This document shows positions 40,277 through 49,688 of a stretch of DNA of 64,000 nt, piece after piece; positions within the stretch are counted from its first letter, which is position 1, and each line of letters begins with the position of its first letter. The notes beneath the pieces were generated by a model. The model did no database searches. It saw only the letters and a list, made by a program, of their open reading frames with translations, and was not told the origin of the DNA. The stretch comes from UBA4459 sp963776205 (GTDB taxonomy: Bacteria; Bacteroidota; Bacteroidia; Bacteroidales; F082): NCBI GenBank assembly GCA_963776205.1, contig CAVZLR010000004.1:1-64000 (forward strand). Reading direction: 5' to 3'. The translations under genes and the position numbers were made by a program.

Positions 40277-41557
40277 CTATTTCAATCCATTCTGATATGC
40301 CGCCAAAGCTCTTTTACGGGCCATCTTATGGTCAACCATTGGTGGAGGGTAGCTGTTAGTACCCAGTTCGGGTATCCATTTTTTTACATACTTTAAATCG
40401 CTGTCAAATTTCTTCAATTGCTCAATTGGGTTGAAAATCCTGAAATAAGGAGCTGCATCACATCCGGTTCCGGCAGCCCATTGCCAGTTGCCATTGTTCG
40501 ATGCAAGTTCATAATCAAGGAGTTTAGAGGCAAAGTATGCTTCACCCCAGCGCCAATCGATCAGCAGGTGTTTACATAAAAAACCTGCAGTCACCATCCT
40601 TACACGGTTGTGCATGTATCCGGTAGTGTTCAGTTGACGCATACCAGCATCTACAAGAGGATATCCCGTAAGTCCGCTGCACCATTTATTAAATTCGGTT
40701 TCATCGTTTCTCCAATGGATACCATCGTATTTAGATTTGAAATTATGGCTAACTACATTTGGAAAATGAAATAAAATCTGCATAAAGAATTCGCGCCAGA
40801 TAAGTTCACTCAGGAACTCTTTATCCGAAGAATTAAGGTGTGAAATAATTTGACGAGGACTGATTGTACCGAACCTTAGATGAGGTCCCAGATAGCTTGT
40901 ATTGTCTTCAGCTGGCAAATCCCGGCTGATAGCATATGAATCAATGATGGAAAGGTTATAATCCTTGACTCTTAACGATGATCTCTTAAACCCAATGTCA
41001 CTTAATAAAGGAAATGGATGTATGGAAGGGTAGAAGCTGGTATTGTTGGATTGTTGCGATGAGGTCGTCTTAATTTTTCTAAATTTTTCCAACCATTTAT
41101 TCTTGTATGGTGTAAAGACTATATAAGGCTTCCCGTCATCTTTTACCACTTCGTTTTCTTCAAATATTACCTGGTCTTTAAATGCAAAAACTTCAATGCC
41201 ATGAGGATGCAACAACTTTTTTAGCTGTTCGTCCCTTTCCAGGGCATACGGTTCATAGTCTTTATTGAAATATACTTGAGAAATCTCATATCGAGTTATT
41301 AATTCTTCCCACACCTTGATTGGCTCCCCTTTTAAACACAACAATAAGCTACCTTTTTTGATCAACTCCTGATTTAAGTGATTAAGATTGTCATAAATAA
41401 AACTGACCCTTGCATCGTCATCGGTTAACTCCTGCAAAATTTTCGTATCAAAAATGAAAAGGAGTATTACCGGGTAACCCGATTGCAAGGCATGCTGCAG
41501 AGCCGTATTATCTTCCAATCTTAAATCACGCCTGAACCAAAAAACAGTTTTTTTCAT
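40277..41557 (-). CDS. phr: Deoxyribodipyrimidine photolyase
   Basis: 426 residues. The N-terminal Rossmann antenna domain starts WFRRDLRLEDNTAL; the C-terminal FAD domain shows SYLGPHLRFGTISPRQ, WREFFMQILFHFP, GMRQLNTTGYMHNRVRM and WQWAAGTGCDAAPYFRIFNP, the CPD-photolyase class I pattern. Light-driven repair of pyrimidine dimers. It directly abuts the SDR gene upstream (no intergenic base), so both are translated from one message. Confidence 0.95.
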   Translation of the reverse strand: MKKTVFWFRRDLRLEDNTALQHALQSGYPVILLFIFDTKILQELTDDDARVSFIYDNLNHLNQELIKKGSLLLCLKGEPIKVWEELITRYEISQVYFNKDYEPYALERDEQLKKLLHPHGIEVFAFKDQVIFEENEVVKDDGKPYIVFTPYKNKWLEKFRKIKTTSSQQSNNTSFYPSIHPFPLLSDIGFKRSSLRVKDYNLSIIDSYAISRDLPAEDNTSYLGPHLRFGTISPRQIISHLNSSDKEFLSELIWREFFMQILFHFPNVVSHNFKSKYDGIHWRNDETEFNKWCSGLTGYPLVDAGMRQLNTTGYMHNRVRMVTAGFLCKHLLIDWRWGEAYFASKLLDYELASNNGNWQWAAGTGCDAAPYFRIFNPIEQLKKFDSDLKYVKKWIPELGTNSYPPPMVDHKMARKRALAAYQNGLK

Positions 41558-42973
41558 CTATTGCGTTAATTTTTTGATCATACCATTAAAGATGATCCCA
41601 TGAAAGGGGTATACAACAACCCAATACAGCCTGCCTGTAAGTCCTTTAGGACGGAAAGTTGCAGTTTGCCATAAAGTTTCATCTGTCATTTTAAACTCAA
41701 GCCAGGCCTCACCAGGTAATTTCATTTCGGCAAAAAGTAATAGGCGACCTTCCTTTTTATTAGCATACAATACCCTCCAGAAATCAACCGCATCACCTAC
41801 AAATAATTCAGTTTCGTGCGATCTACCACGTCTTAAACCAACACCTCCATATAACTGATCAATAAAACCACGTATATTCCAAAGCCAGTTAGCGTAATAC
41901 CAACCACTATACCCACCGATTCTCCAGATGCGATCCAGAGTGGTTTCTCTGTTGGAAATAGGTTTACTTCTTTTATCAATAAAACAACCATGTGTTGGAA
42001 CATTCAGAAAGTCTGATAGATTAAGATTGAGTGTGCCACTTATCAATGAATCTTTCCAGCTAGAAACCACCTGGTGTCCATCAATTTTCAGCAGCGTCTT
42101 TCTCAAAGCTTCTTCATATCCAATTGGATGGATATTTAAGATTTCATTCAGATTATTGCTTCGGCAGATGACTTCTACTTTCATGCTGCTTACCAAAGCG
42201 GTTGCCAGTTTATAAGAAGTTGATGTAACAAAGTACAACCAGTAAGAGGAAAGTTTAGGAGTCATTACGGGTACGATCATAATGCTACGCTTAAGTCCTC
42301 TGATTTTGGCATAACCCAATAACATGTCTTTATAGGAAATAATATCCGGGCCACCTATATCGAAGTTTTTTCCATAAACAGCTTCATTAAAGAGCGTGAT
42401 AAATAAAAACCGTATCACATCTCCTACTCCAATAGGCTGGCACTTAGTGTTTAGCCATCTGGGTGTCACCATAAAGGGGAGTTTCTCCACCAAGTCACGA
42501 ATGATCTCGAAAGAAGCACTGCCGGAACCAATGATGATTCCTGCCCTCAGTGTTGTAAAATGATAATCGCCTTTAGCCAATTCATCTTCCACAGCTTTGC
42601 GGGATGATAGGTGTTTTGAAAGTGTATCCTCATTGATAATACCACTCAGGTATATCACATGTGTTGCTTTAGTATGGCTTATGATATGCTTGAAATTTTT
42701 AGCTGAAAGCAATTCCAGTTTTTCATACTCAGATGAAGTTGACATTGAATGCATCAGATAATAAGCACCTTGAATATCATCAGGTATTTTTTCCAAAGAA
42801 TCCTCAACTAGAAAATCTACTTCAATGACTTCAATACTTTTTATCAATGAAGCAGGGGGATTAAATCGGTTTTTATCCCTCACACAGCATATTACCTGAT
42901 GTCCGTTTTTTACAAGTTCAGGTAATAATCTTTTACCGATGTATCCAGTAGCTCCTGTTAAAAGTATTTTCAT
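41558..42973 (-). CDS. SDR-family NAD(P)-binding protein with C-terminal DUF2867
   Basis: 471 residues. An N-terminal Rossmann fold of the NmrA/atypical SDR kind (LLTGATGYIGKRLLPELVKNGH; YLMHSM; HVIYLSGI) extends to about residue 270, followed by a DUF2867 (START-like) part (GGYSGWYYANWLWNIRGFID, GEAWLEFKM, LYWVVVYPFHGIIFNGMI). Such proteins often accompany photolyases in photo-oxidative stress clusters; the reaction is unknown. First or second gene of a minus-strand operon with phr and DCC. Confidence 0.88.
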   Translation of the reverse strand: MKILLTGATGYIGKRLLPELVKNGHQVICCVRDKNRFNPPASLIKSIEVIEVDFLVEDSLEKIPDDIQGAYYLMHSMSTSSEYEKLELLSAKNFKHIISHTKATHVIYLSGIINEDTLSKHLSSRKAVEDELAKGDYHFTTLRAGIIIGSGSASFEIIRDLVEKLPFMVTPRWLNTKCQPIGVGDVIRFLFITLFNEAVYGKNFDIGGPDIISYKDMLLGYAKIRGLKRSIMIVPVMTPKLSSYWLYFVTSTSYKLATALVSSMKVEVICRSNNLNEILNIHPIGYEEALRKTLLKIDGHQVVSSWKDSLISGTLNLNLSDFLNVPTHGCFIDKRSKPISNRETTLDRIWRIGGYSGWYYANWLWNIRGFIDQLYGGVGLRRGRSHETELFVGDAVDFWRVLYANKKEGRLLLFAEMKLPGEAWLEFKMTDETLWQTATFRPKGLTGRLYWVVVYPFHGIIFNGMIKKLTQ

Positions 42974-43015
42974 ATATTTGATACTTGTCTCAAATTCCAG
43001 AATTATTCATTTCAA

Positions 43016-43423
43016 TTACTCAATAAACCGGCTTTTATTTTCTGGTTGGGCAACCATGCAGCTATCCATTTTACCAAAAATACGGTAACGTGATCTGGCG
43101 ATGAGGTCATATATAAAATCTCTGACAGGTCGGGGAACGATGATGAACAAATAGCCTGCTTTCCAAGGCCATCCTAATGTTTTAAGCACTTCTAAAGCAG
43201 CTTTTGATTTAATATACGCCACACCCTCTTTGAAGTAAACAAAAGTATCCGCTTTATTGTTCAGCAAACCTTGCTTCTTTAATAGTTTTTGTATTAAAGG
43301 GCTTTGCAAAGCTGCAAACTTGAATACTGCCTTTCGATCATTTCTGATAATGAATTTGACCGCTCCACAGCATGCATTACAAATTCCGTCAAACAGTATG
43401 ATATCTGGGTGATTTTTATTCAC
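43016..43423 (-). CDS. DCC-family thiol-disulfide oxidoreductase-like protein (DUF393)
   Basis: 135 residues with the family-defining FDGICNACCGAVKFIIRND (DxxCxxC), FAALQSP, a VYFKEG strand and the C-terminal RPVRDFIYDLIARSRYRIFG. Predicted redox protein with a thioredoxin-like fold. 42 bases upstream of the SDR gene and in the same orientation, so probably the first gene of this operon. Confidence 0.88.
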   Translation of the reverse strand: MNKNHPDIILFDGICNACCGAVKFIIRNDRKAVFKFAALQSPLIQKLLKKQGLLNNKADTFVYFKEGVAYIKSKAALEVLKTLGWPWKAGYLFIIVPRPVRDFIYDLIARSRYRIFGKMDSCMVAQPENKSRFIE

Positions 43424-43577
43424 TAATTCGTTACATTTTTTGAATATGACTTTTTTGGATTTAGAATCCTGATTAACTAAAGATTTTCAAATGAGACTTG
43501 CATTCAACAGAGGGTATATCGTTATGAACTCAATATTAATATAATTTCAAAAATGATGTCGTATAATCCTTATCATT

Positions 43578-44126
43578 CTACTGAACAGAATCAAATATTA
43601 CGGCAGGTGGTTGCCAGGTAATGGTATCGCCATAAATACCGCGGGGAGTACTGCTTACTTCCATCCATACCGGCCTTACTTTAATTAAAAGGTACTCTTC
43701 TGTTTTATCTTTATAGAAAGCTTCCCATGCATCCTTCCATCTCTTCACCTTCTCCGCTTTATCATTCACTAATTCAGCAGTTCCATGAATCATAACATAA
43801 CCAGAAGCATCACCGTCCAAGTAATACAATGTTACCCTGGGGTCATTTTTAATTTGACTTACTTTCCTGCTTTTTGAGTTGGTGCCAAACCAGACAGTAA
43901 AATCACTTTCCGGGGAAAATGGATCCATGGCCCTGACCCTTGGACGGCCTTCTTCATCCAAGGTGATTAAGGCACATGTCCCTGCTGCGGCCATTATTTC
44001 TTTTGCAGCGTTCATTAATTTAATGTGAGAAGTGTCAGCAAGTTCCATTTGCTGGCCCATTCCCAAGTGGGGTAATAAAAGAAATGTTAGGGGCAATAAA
44101 TGAATGAATTTTATTAGAGATTTCAT
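43578..44126 (-). CDS. Exported pyridoxamine 5'-phosphate oxidase-like protein
   Basis: 182 residues. A signal peptide (MKSLIKFIHLLPLTFLLLPHLGMGQ) precedes a split-barrel PNPOx/general stress protein 26-like domain (LITLDEEGRPRVRAMDPF, WFGTNSKSRKVSQIKNDPRV, GTAELVNDKAEKVKRWKDAW). Cytoplasmic relatives bind FMN or F420; export is unusual and the cofactor is unknown. It stands alone between the photolyase cluster and the ATP-grasp operon. Confidence 0.85.
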   Translation of the reverse strand: MKSLIKFIHLLPLTFLLLPHLGMGQQMELADTSHIKLMNAAKEIMAAAGTCALITLDEEGRPRVRAMDPFSPESDFTVWFGTNSKSRKVSQIKNDPRVTLYYLDGDASGYVMIHGTAELVNDKAEKVKRWKDAWEAFYKDKTEEYLLIKVRPVWMEVSSTPRGIYGDTITWQPPAVIFDSVQ

Positions 44127-44321
44127 ATTCTAATTTTTAGACTTTTAAATATAATAATATTTGGTTACGCAAAGTATTCAAATCATATTTGCTTTTTAAT
44201 GGGAATTTTAAACTAAAAAGATAAGTTAACTTACAATTGAAAGGTTCCTCTGCGTTCATAAAAAAAATAACAGATTGTGATCTTAAATCCTGTCAATAGT
44301 AATTGTTATTTTTATTCATAA

Positions 44322-45368
44322 TTACAATGTTGCCATTTCATCATTGTCAAAGTTTCTTCGATAATAACTCATGTATTCAACTTTTCTTTCGAGAGAGTCA
44401 ATTACTGCATTATTGAAGTTTACTTTCTCAAACATTTGGGCACTTCCTAAGCCACCGGGACTAAATACATTTATTTCCATCAATTTGTCGCCAACAATAT
44501 CAAGTCCAACTAAAAACATTCCATCTTGTACCAATTTAGGCCGTACAATTTCTGCCAATCTTAAGTGCTCATCAGTAATTACTGCTTGAGCAAGTTTGCC
44601 TCCAGCATGTATATTACTTCGCATATCGTCACCTTTTCTTAATCGGCGAAAAGCAGCATATTTACCTTTGTAGCGCATTGGTTGGCCATTCATCATAAAT
44701 AGCCTTATATCGCCCTCATTAGCTGCAGGAAGGTACTCCTGTGCTATTATGTATCCGTCTCTAAGCAAAGACTCAACAATTTGATTTAAGTTTGCCTTAT
44801 CATCTGGACGAACTAAAAAAACGCCGGAGCCCCCTGAACCTTGCAGAGGTTTTAATACAATATTTCCTCCTTGTTCCTGGGCAAACTGTTTAATCTCTTT
44901 CACATCACGGGTAATCAATGTTCTTGGCCTGACTTCTTCAGGGAAAAGCTGAAAGTAGGTTTTATTTACTGCCTTTGCCAGACCGTTAGGATCGTTTAAA
45001 ACGATAACACCATGCCGCATGGCAATACGCCCAAAGTTAATACCTGCAGTGGCAGCCCAGGAACGCTCACCTGATTCATTAGCCGGATCACTGCGTAACA
45101 ATAATACATCCAGTTCGTCAACCGTAATTCGTTCCCGAATAGCATTTTTACCCTGAAGTGTTTTTAAATACAGCTCATTGGATTTGTACTGTTTTTTTGG
45201 AACAGTACGAGCACGGGCACGAATACTTTCATCGGCATCATATGCCAAATCACCTAAACCCATTACCCAAACTTCGTGTCCACGGTTTATCCCCGTTACT
45301 CCCAAACGGGTTGTTGTATAACCCGTTTGCTCAGTTTTAATATCATTTACTACTAAACCAATTTTCAT
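44322..45368 (-). CDS. Glutathione synthetase-like ATP-grasp ligase
   Basis: 348 residues resembling prokaryotic glutathione synthetase/RimK-type ATP-grasp enzymes: N-terminal pre-ATP-grasp fold (MKIGLVVNDIKTEQTGYTTT; LLLRSDPANE), NDPNGLAKAVNKTY, ATP-binding IVLKPLQGSGGSGVFLV, IIAQEYLPAANEGDIRLFM, and MEINVFSPGGLGSAQM near the metal site. It would join an amine to a carboxylate with ATP. It is the third gene of an operon with the DUF1704 and N-formylglutamate amidohydrolase-like genes (12 bases after the former), so true glutathione synthesis is not assumed; no gshA is nearby. Confidence 0.85.
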   Translation of the reverse strand: MKIGLVVNDIKTEQTGYTTTRLGVTGINRGHEVWVMGLGDLAYDADESIRARARTVPKKQYKSNELYLKTLQGKNAIRERITVDELDVLLLRSDPANESGERSWAATAGINFGRIAMRHGVIVLNDPNGLAKAVNKTYFQLFPEEVRPRTLITRDVKEIKQFAQEQGGNIVLKPLQGSGGSGVFLVRPDDKANLNQIVESLLRDGYIIAQEYLPAANEGDIRLFMMNGQPMRYKGKYAAFRRLRKGDDMRSNIHAGGKLAQAVITDEHLRLAEIVRPKLVQDGMFLVGLDIVGDKLMEINVFSPGGLGSAQMFEKVNFNNAVIDSLERKVEYMSYYRRNFDNDEMATL

Positions 45369-45380
45369 ATTTTTCTATCT

Positions 45381-47288
45381 TTAATTATTTATTAAATTTT
45401 TGAGTGTAAGACCATTTCGCAGGTCATTTAATTTATTTTTCGTTCCAGGATCATCAAGATAACCAGGCCGTAGCGGAGCTGGATGCAGTACTTTACGCCA
45501 CTGCAACTCCTTAACTATAGCAATATGATCAGCTGAAATCTTTCCAACAAACAGTGGTTCCAAATCGCCACCATCTTTGATATATTTTAAAAGCTGCACC
45601 AATCCTCGAAGATAGATGGCATCTTTGGTCAAACCTCCACCTCTAAAAGTGCGCATACTAATGTTAAAAGCAGTTCGGCGTTCAAAGCCATAAACTTTAT
45701 TGAGTTCATGGAAAACCTCTACAAAGCTTGCTCCATCCACCAACCGATGAGCAGCAACTACGCGGGCAGCCAAGAGGCGCATGCGGGTTCCGGTTAATCC
45801 CCCTACCATATATTCTGATAGAACTGCAAGCCCCTCCTGAAGTTCATCGTAACCGGATAAACCAATGTAAAGTTGTTGAAGTTTTTGCGATTTTCCGTTT
45901 AGGTAGGTCAAAACATGCGTTCCCACCTCATGAGCAATAAGGGCTTCCACCCTTGCTGCCGGTATTTTAGTACGTGACCCTATGAGCAGGTTACCTTTTG
46001 AAACCATTAGCCCTGTAATATCCTCCTGAATTATTACTTTGCTAGGTAGGGTCGGAAGTGTTTTTCGAAAATAATCCAATTCTTGCCTGGCCCTTGCAGC
46101 AAAAGCTTTTGCATCAAATGCATTCGCTTTTGATTCATCCCTGCTTCGGGGAGAAAAGTGTTCCAGAAGTTCTAATGCAAGTTTTAATAAAGAATCTTCT
46201 ACCGCTCCAAATAGTTGCAGGCTACCATATAAAAAACGATTACTATCCCTATCAATCAGCATAGTAAATTTACGATCTATTTCTAGCTGCTGTTCCCTGA
46301 AGAGCTGCGCCAGGGTAGGATCTTCAATTCGTTCAATCGGAATTTGGAAAAGTCGCCTTTTTGCTAATGCAGGGTCTATAGAAAGTGGACGATACTCAAA
46401 TTGCGGTACTTTTTCAAAACGACTTCGCTGGAAAGATGACCAGGCGGTGTTATTATTAATAGGAGTGACTTGTAATAAAAAACTAAACCGATTTGAAATC
46501 TCTGTTAGCTGCCGGTCAACTTCCCAAACAGCTTTTACAACACTATGGCGGCCCATGGATTGGAAGTGGAGTGGGCGAAGTTGTGTATGGTTGCGCGTAA
46601 ACTCAAAAAAACAATTTTTCAATGCCAGTGCAAATCCTCTTCTGAGTTTACGATATATCAATGGGAAAATCTGGCCGGTTTCCTTATTTAGATAAATTGG
46701 GCTGACTTCAATTCCGATAACATGGTAACCTAGTTGTGCTGCTTCGGAATGTGTAATTAATGGCGCAAATCCGGGAGGAGTTGTTTTTGAAGTAGCCACA
46801 ATCTCTACCACTGCCCTTTGTTTGCGAATTTTAATATTTTGTAAGCTCTTTTCCAGAGATTCAATAGCTGATGAAATTTCGGTTTTCCGGGGCTTGAAAA
46901 TTTTAAAAGCACCATTAAGATTGGATAGCTCACTTTCATGATTATTCTTTTCCGAAACCCACACTTCTACAATTAAAAAGGACCCGAAACTTTCTCTTAA
47001 GGTCCCGGAAATACTTTTAACCAATGATGACAATTGCTTATGATTCTTTCGGTTATCAGTTGTTGTTAAATAAGAAGCCTCACCAGTTATCAGTCCTTTA
47101 GATAATGAATCTTCCTCTTTATTTCGTTGACGGTAAATACAAAGAAACGGCAGTTGCCTGTCAATATGTATCCTTCCCCGCTCTGGAAGCGACCGACGTA
47201 CCTGTTTATTTTCGGATAACCTGTCGCAAACCACTTCGATGAAGCGATCCGAGATGGTATTATTTTTTGTTTTTATCTCTTTGCTCAT
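45381..47288 (-). CDS. DUF1704 / QEGLA-motif metallopeptidase-like protein
   Basis: 635 residues. The C-terminal half holds the DUF1704 domain with a zinc-peptidase-like H453-EVGT-H458 (AHEVGTHVLTYLNG) and the family motif Q484-EGLA (ELQEGLAVLSEYMVGG). The name flavohemoglobin-expression-modulating QEGLA protein is a database label; eukaryotic members of the family (MATCAP) are tubulin tyrosine carboxypeptidases, so a carboxypeptidase-like activity is a reasonable inference. The N-terminal part (about 1-330) is of a less known type. Its start overlaps the stop of the gene before it by four bases. Confidence 0.87.
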   Translation of the reverse strand: MSKEIKTKNNTISDRFIEVVCDRLSENKQVRRSLPERGRIHIDRQLPFLCIYRQRNKEEDSLSKGLITGEASYLTTTDNRKNHKQLSSLVKSISGTLRESFGSFLIVEVWVSEKNNHESELSNLNGAFKIFKPRKTEISSAIESLEKSLQNIKIRKQRAVVEIVATSKTTPPGFAPLITHSEAAQLGYHVIGIEVSPIYLNKETGQIFPLIYRKLRRGFALALKNCFFEFTRNHTQLRPLHFQSMGRHSVVKAVWEVDRQLTEISNRFSFLLQVTPINNNTAWSSFQRSRFEKVPQFEYRPLSIDPALAKRRLFQIPIERIEDPTLAQLFREQQLEIDRKFTMLIDRDSNRFLYGSLQLFGAVEDSLLKLALELLEHFSPRSRDESKANAFDAKAFAARARQELDYFRKTLPTLPSKVIIQEDITGLMVSKGNLLIGSRTKIPAARVEALIAHEVGTHVLTYLNGKSQKLQQLYIGLSGYDELQEGLAVLSEYMVGGLTGTRMRLLAARVVAAHRLVDGASFVEVFHELNKVYGFERRTAFNISMRTFRGGGLTKDAIYLRGLVQLLKYIKDGGDLEPLFVGKISADHIAIVKELQWRKVLHPAPLRPGYLDDPGTKNKLNDLRNGLTLKNLINN

Positions 47289-48076
47289 TTCAATTTTAAT
47301 TCATCCAGTATCCCCGGAATTGTTGAGTGCAATGCCAAACGGATTTGTTCAACCTGTTGGAGGTCAGGATCACCGGTCCATTCGTTCATAAAAAACTTTT
47401 TGAATTCAACAGAGAGGGAACAAGCAGAGTTTGGAAACTCCTGGTGAATCCATCTTGGAAACTGTCCTCCTTTGAATTTAACATTTTCCCTTACATCAAG
47501 TTTTCTGGAGTCATAATTAAAAGCACTCAGGTCGGATATAAAACGATCGATAATATGTGCCCATTTTGACCGATCCATAGTACCGGTGCCGATGTTTATT
47601 TCCGGATTTTGATCAGGGTTGGCAGGAGGTCCGTCGGCACCATCTCTCAAATGGTTATATGAATGCAAATCGAAAACTACAAAATGTCCGAATTGTCTTT
47701 CTTTTTCACTGAGTATTCGGTGAACCTCTTTATAAAAGGCATCGTATTCATCAAGTGAACGGGACACGATATCCGGTGGTGGTTCAGAATGATATACTTG
47801 TAAACCCCAGGCATCTTCAGGTTTTATATATACGGCTTTTTCCCGGGGGCGGTTTAAATCAACCTCAAAACGCGACTGGAGTCCTATGATTTGGGTATTG
47901 CCAATGCTTGTCCATTTTCTTGTGTATGGGTCTTCCTCTCTAAGTCTTTCGTTATCGTTCAAAGCCACTAAATCGGCTACTTCTTTTCGCAGATGATGCC
48001 CATCGTGGATAGCGGTGGCTACGAGAGGGCCAGTTCCACTATATACTTTCCATATTTTATGTTGTTCCATTAGCAA
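47285..48076 (-). CDS. N-formylglutamate amidohydrolase-like protein
   Basis: 263 residues with the family pattern: ATAIHDGHHLRKEVADL (first metal His), RFEVDLNRPREKAVY, FVVFDLHSYNHLR (Asp and His), CSLSVEFKKFFMNEW (Glu). Classical members release formate from N-formylglutamate in histidine breakdown, but no hut genes are near; here it leads an operon with DUF1704 and an ATP-grasp ligase, so a different N-acyl-amino-acid or peptide substrate is plausible. First gene of the operon; a second Met at residue 3 is an alternative start. Confidence 0.85.
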   Translation of the reverse strand: MLMEQHKIWKVYSGTGPLVATAIHDGHHLRKEVADLVALNDNERLREEDPYTRKWTSIGNTQIIGLQSRFEVDLNRPREKAVYIKPEDAWGLQVYHSEPPPDIVSRSLDEYDAFYKEVHRILSEKERQFGHFVVFDLHSYNHLRDGADGPPANPDQNPEINIGTGTMDRSKWAHIIDRFISDLSAFNYDSRKLDVRENVKFKGGQFPRWIHQEFPNSACSLSVEFKKFFMNEWTGDPDLQQVEQIRLALHSTIPGILDELKLK

Positions 48077-48704
48077 TATTTAAACTATAAAATTCATGCT
48101 CATTCCCTTTCATACCATTCCTCATTTGTAAACCTTATTTAGATAAATTCCCGGTATAAATCTAAAAAATATACGAGATTAAACTGTATGGCAAAATGTT
48201 TTTTAAAGCCAATTTCGTTTAGCGGAAAATATGGAAGGAATTACCGCAAGGTACGAAATATTTCATTAGATTACATCATTATTATCCCATAAATAATGAG
48301 CCTTGCTCATTTTGCTTTTTTGTATCGATATATTTTTCTTGACTCAGCTTTGTAGCTATAATGATATATGCCTGTGAATGTATTTATTTTCTAATTTATC
48401 CTATTTGATTCAGATAGGTTTTATGATTTAATTCTGCAAACTAAAGTTAAAAATTAAACTCTCAAAATCTTAATTGATATCACCCGATTGGCAATGTTAC
48501 ATAAATAAAAATGTCGAGTAAGGTTTAGCCGGAAAAATTATTGGCTGATTTGATAATGAGAGATCGTTTCAGAAAAACCACACTTGCTAAAATAATTGAA
48601 AATGAGTATATTGCAGTCATAATAATAATTATATTTATTTTAGACGAAATAGCATAGGGATTCCGTTTTTATCGATATTCGCACACATTTTTAATTTTAA
48701 AAAT
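48077..48704. other. 628-base intergenic region between divergent genes
   Basis: No gene could be supported. It is very AT-rich. One hairpin, AATGAGC-CTT-GCTCATT (48295-48311), is followed by TTGCTTTTTT and looks like a terminator but has no gene upstream of it on the plus strand. The promoters of the two divergent operons must lie here; I could not fix their elements. Confidence 0.5.
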
Positions 48705-49625
48705 ATGAAAAGTAAAACTTTGGTTCTCATTACCTTATTTACCTGTTTTGGAATTTCTGCCTGTGCACAAGAGAAGCAGAGTGTTCCTCTACCAAACTAC
48801 GATCAACTGCCACTTGCAATCGATGATATTCAACCACTAAGGAGTCTTGTAAATATACCATTGGAAGAAAAACTGAAGGCTGAGTTGTACAAAAATAAAA
48901 AATGGAAACGACTGATCGAACAGAAAAAGATGTCCGTTGGTCTTGTTGACTTGCGCGATCCGATTAATGTAAAATATGCCCGTGTGAATGGCAATGTAAT
49001 GATGTATGCGGCCAGTCTGCCCAAGATAGCCATTTTACTGGCTGCTGAAGATGCCTTTGAAAAAGGAGAACTGGAAGAAACGGATGAAGTCAAACAGGAC
49101 ATGAGGTTAATGATCAGCAAGTCTGATAATGCTGCTTCCACAAGGATGATTGACAGGTTGGGTTACGAAAAAATAGAAGAGGTATTAACCGATCCTAAAT
49201 ACGATTTATATGACGAAGATTATGGGGGTGGTTTATGGGTTGGAAAGCGTTATGCAAAAACAGGTGCACGATATCCTGATCCGTTAAAAGGACTGAGCCA
49301 TGGAGCAACGGTTTCGCAAGTCTGTAGGTATTATTACTTATTAGCCTATGGTAAGCTGGTTAGTTACGATCGTTCTAAAATCATGCTCGATATGATGGTA
49401 AATCCTGAGTTGCATCATAAATTTGTTAATTCACTTGAAACTGTTGCTCCGAAAGCTAAATTATTCAGGAAGTCAGGAACATGGCAAAATTTTCATACAG
49501 ATTCGGCACTGGTATGGGGTCCTGATAGGAGATATATAATTGTTGCCCTGATAGAAGACCCTGAGGGAGAAAAAATTTGTCGCAACCTGGTATTTGAAGT
49601 TGAAAAAGTTCTCGGTTACGAATAA
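48705..49625 (+). CDS. Class A beta-lactamase-fold serine hydrolase, lipoprotein
   Basis: 306 residues. Lipobox GISAC20 after a hydrophobic signal. Penicillin-binding-type motifs: S104-LPK107 (nucleophile and general base), S140-DN142 and K256-SG258, in the class A order and spacing. The omega-loop glutamate region is not a clear match (DLYDEDYGGGLWVGK), so beta-lactam hydrolysis is uncertain; an anchored peptidase/esterase is an alternative. It precedes the carrier-HEAT gene by 63 bases on the same strand. Confidence 0.82.
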   Translation: MKSKTLVLITLFTCFGISACAQEKQSVPLPNYDQLPLAIDDIQPLRSLVNIPLEEKLKAELYKNKKWKRLIEQKKMSVGLVDLRDPINVKYARVNGNVMMYAASLPKIAILLAAEDAFEKGELEETDEVKQDMRLMISKSDNAASTRMIDRLGYEKIEEVLTDPKYDLYDEDYGGGLWVGKRYAKTGARYPDPLKGLSHGATVSQVCRYYYLLAYGKLVSYDRSKIMLDMMVNPELHHKFVNSLETVAPKAKLFRKSGTWQNFHTDSALVWGPDRRYIIVALIEDPEGEKICRNLVFEVEKVLGYE

Positions 49626-49688
49626 TCGTTTGAAATTTATTTGTAACCTTGTTTATTTACATATTGCAGGATTGTCGCAATAATTGGA

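Noticed and set aside
44322..45368. Confident gshB assignment
   Set aside because: No gshA is seen, and the operon partners point to another pathway; only the ATP-grasp similarity is supported.
48705..49625. Antibiotic-resistance beta-lactamase
   Set aside because: The SxxK, SDN and KSG motifs are there, but the omega-loop region is atypical and the protein family is broad.
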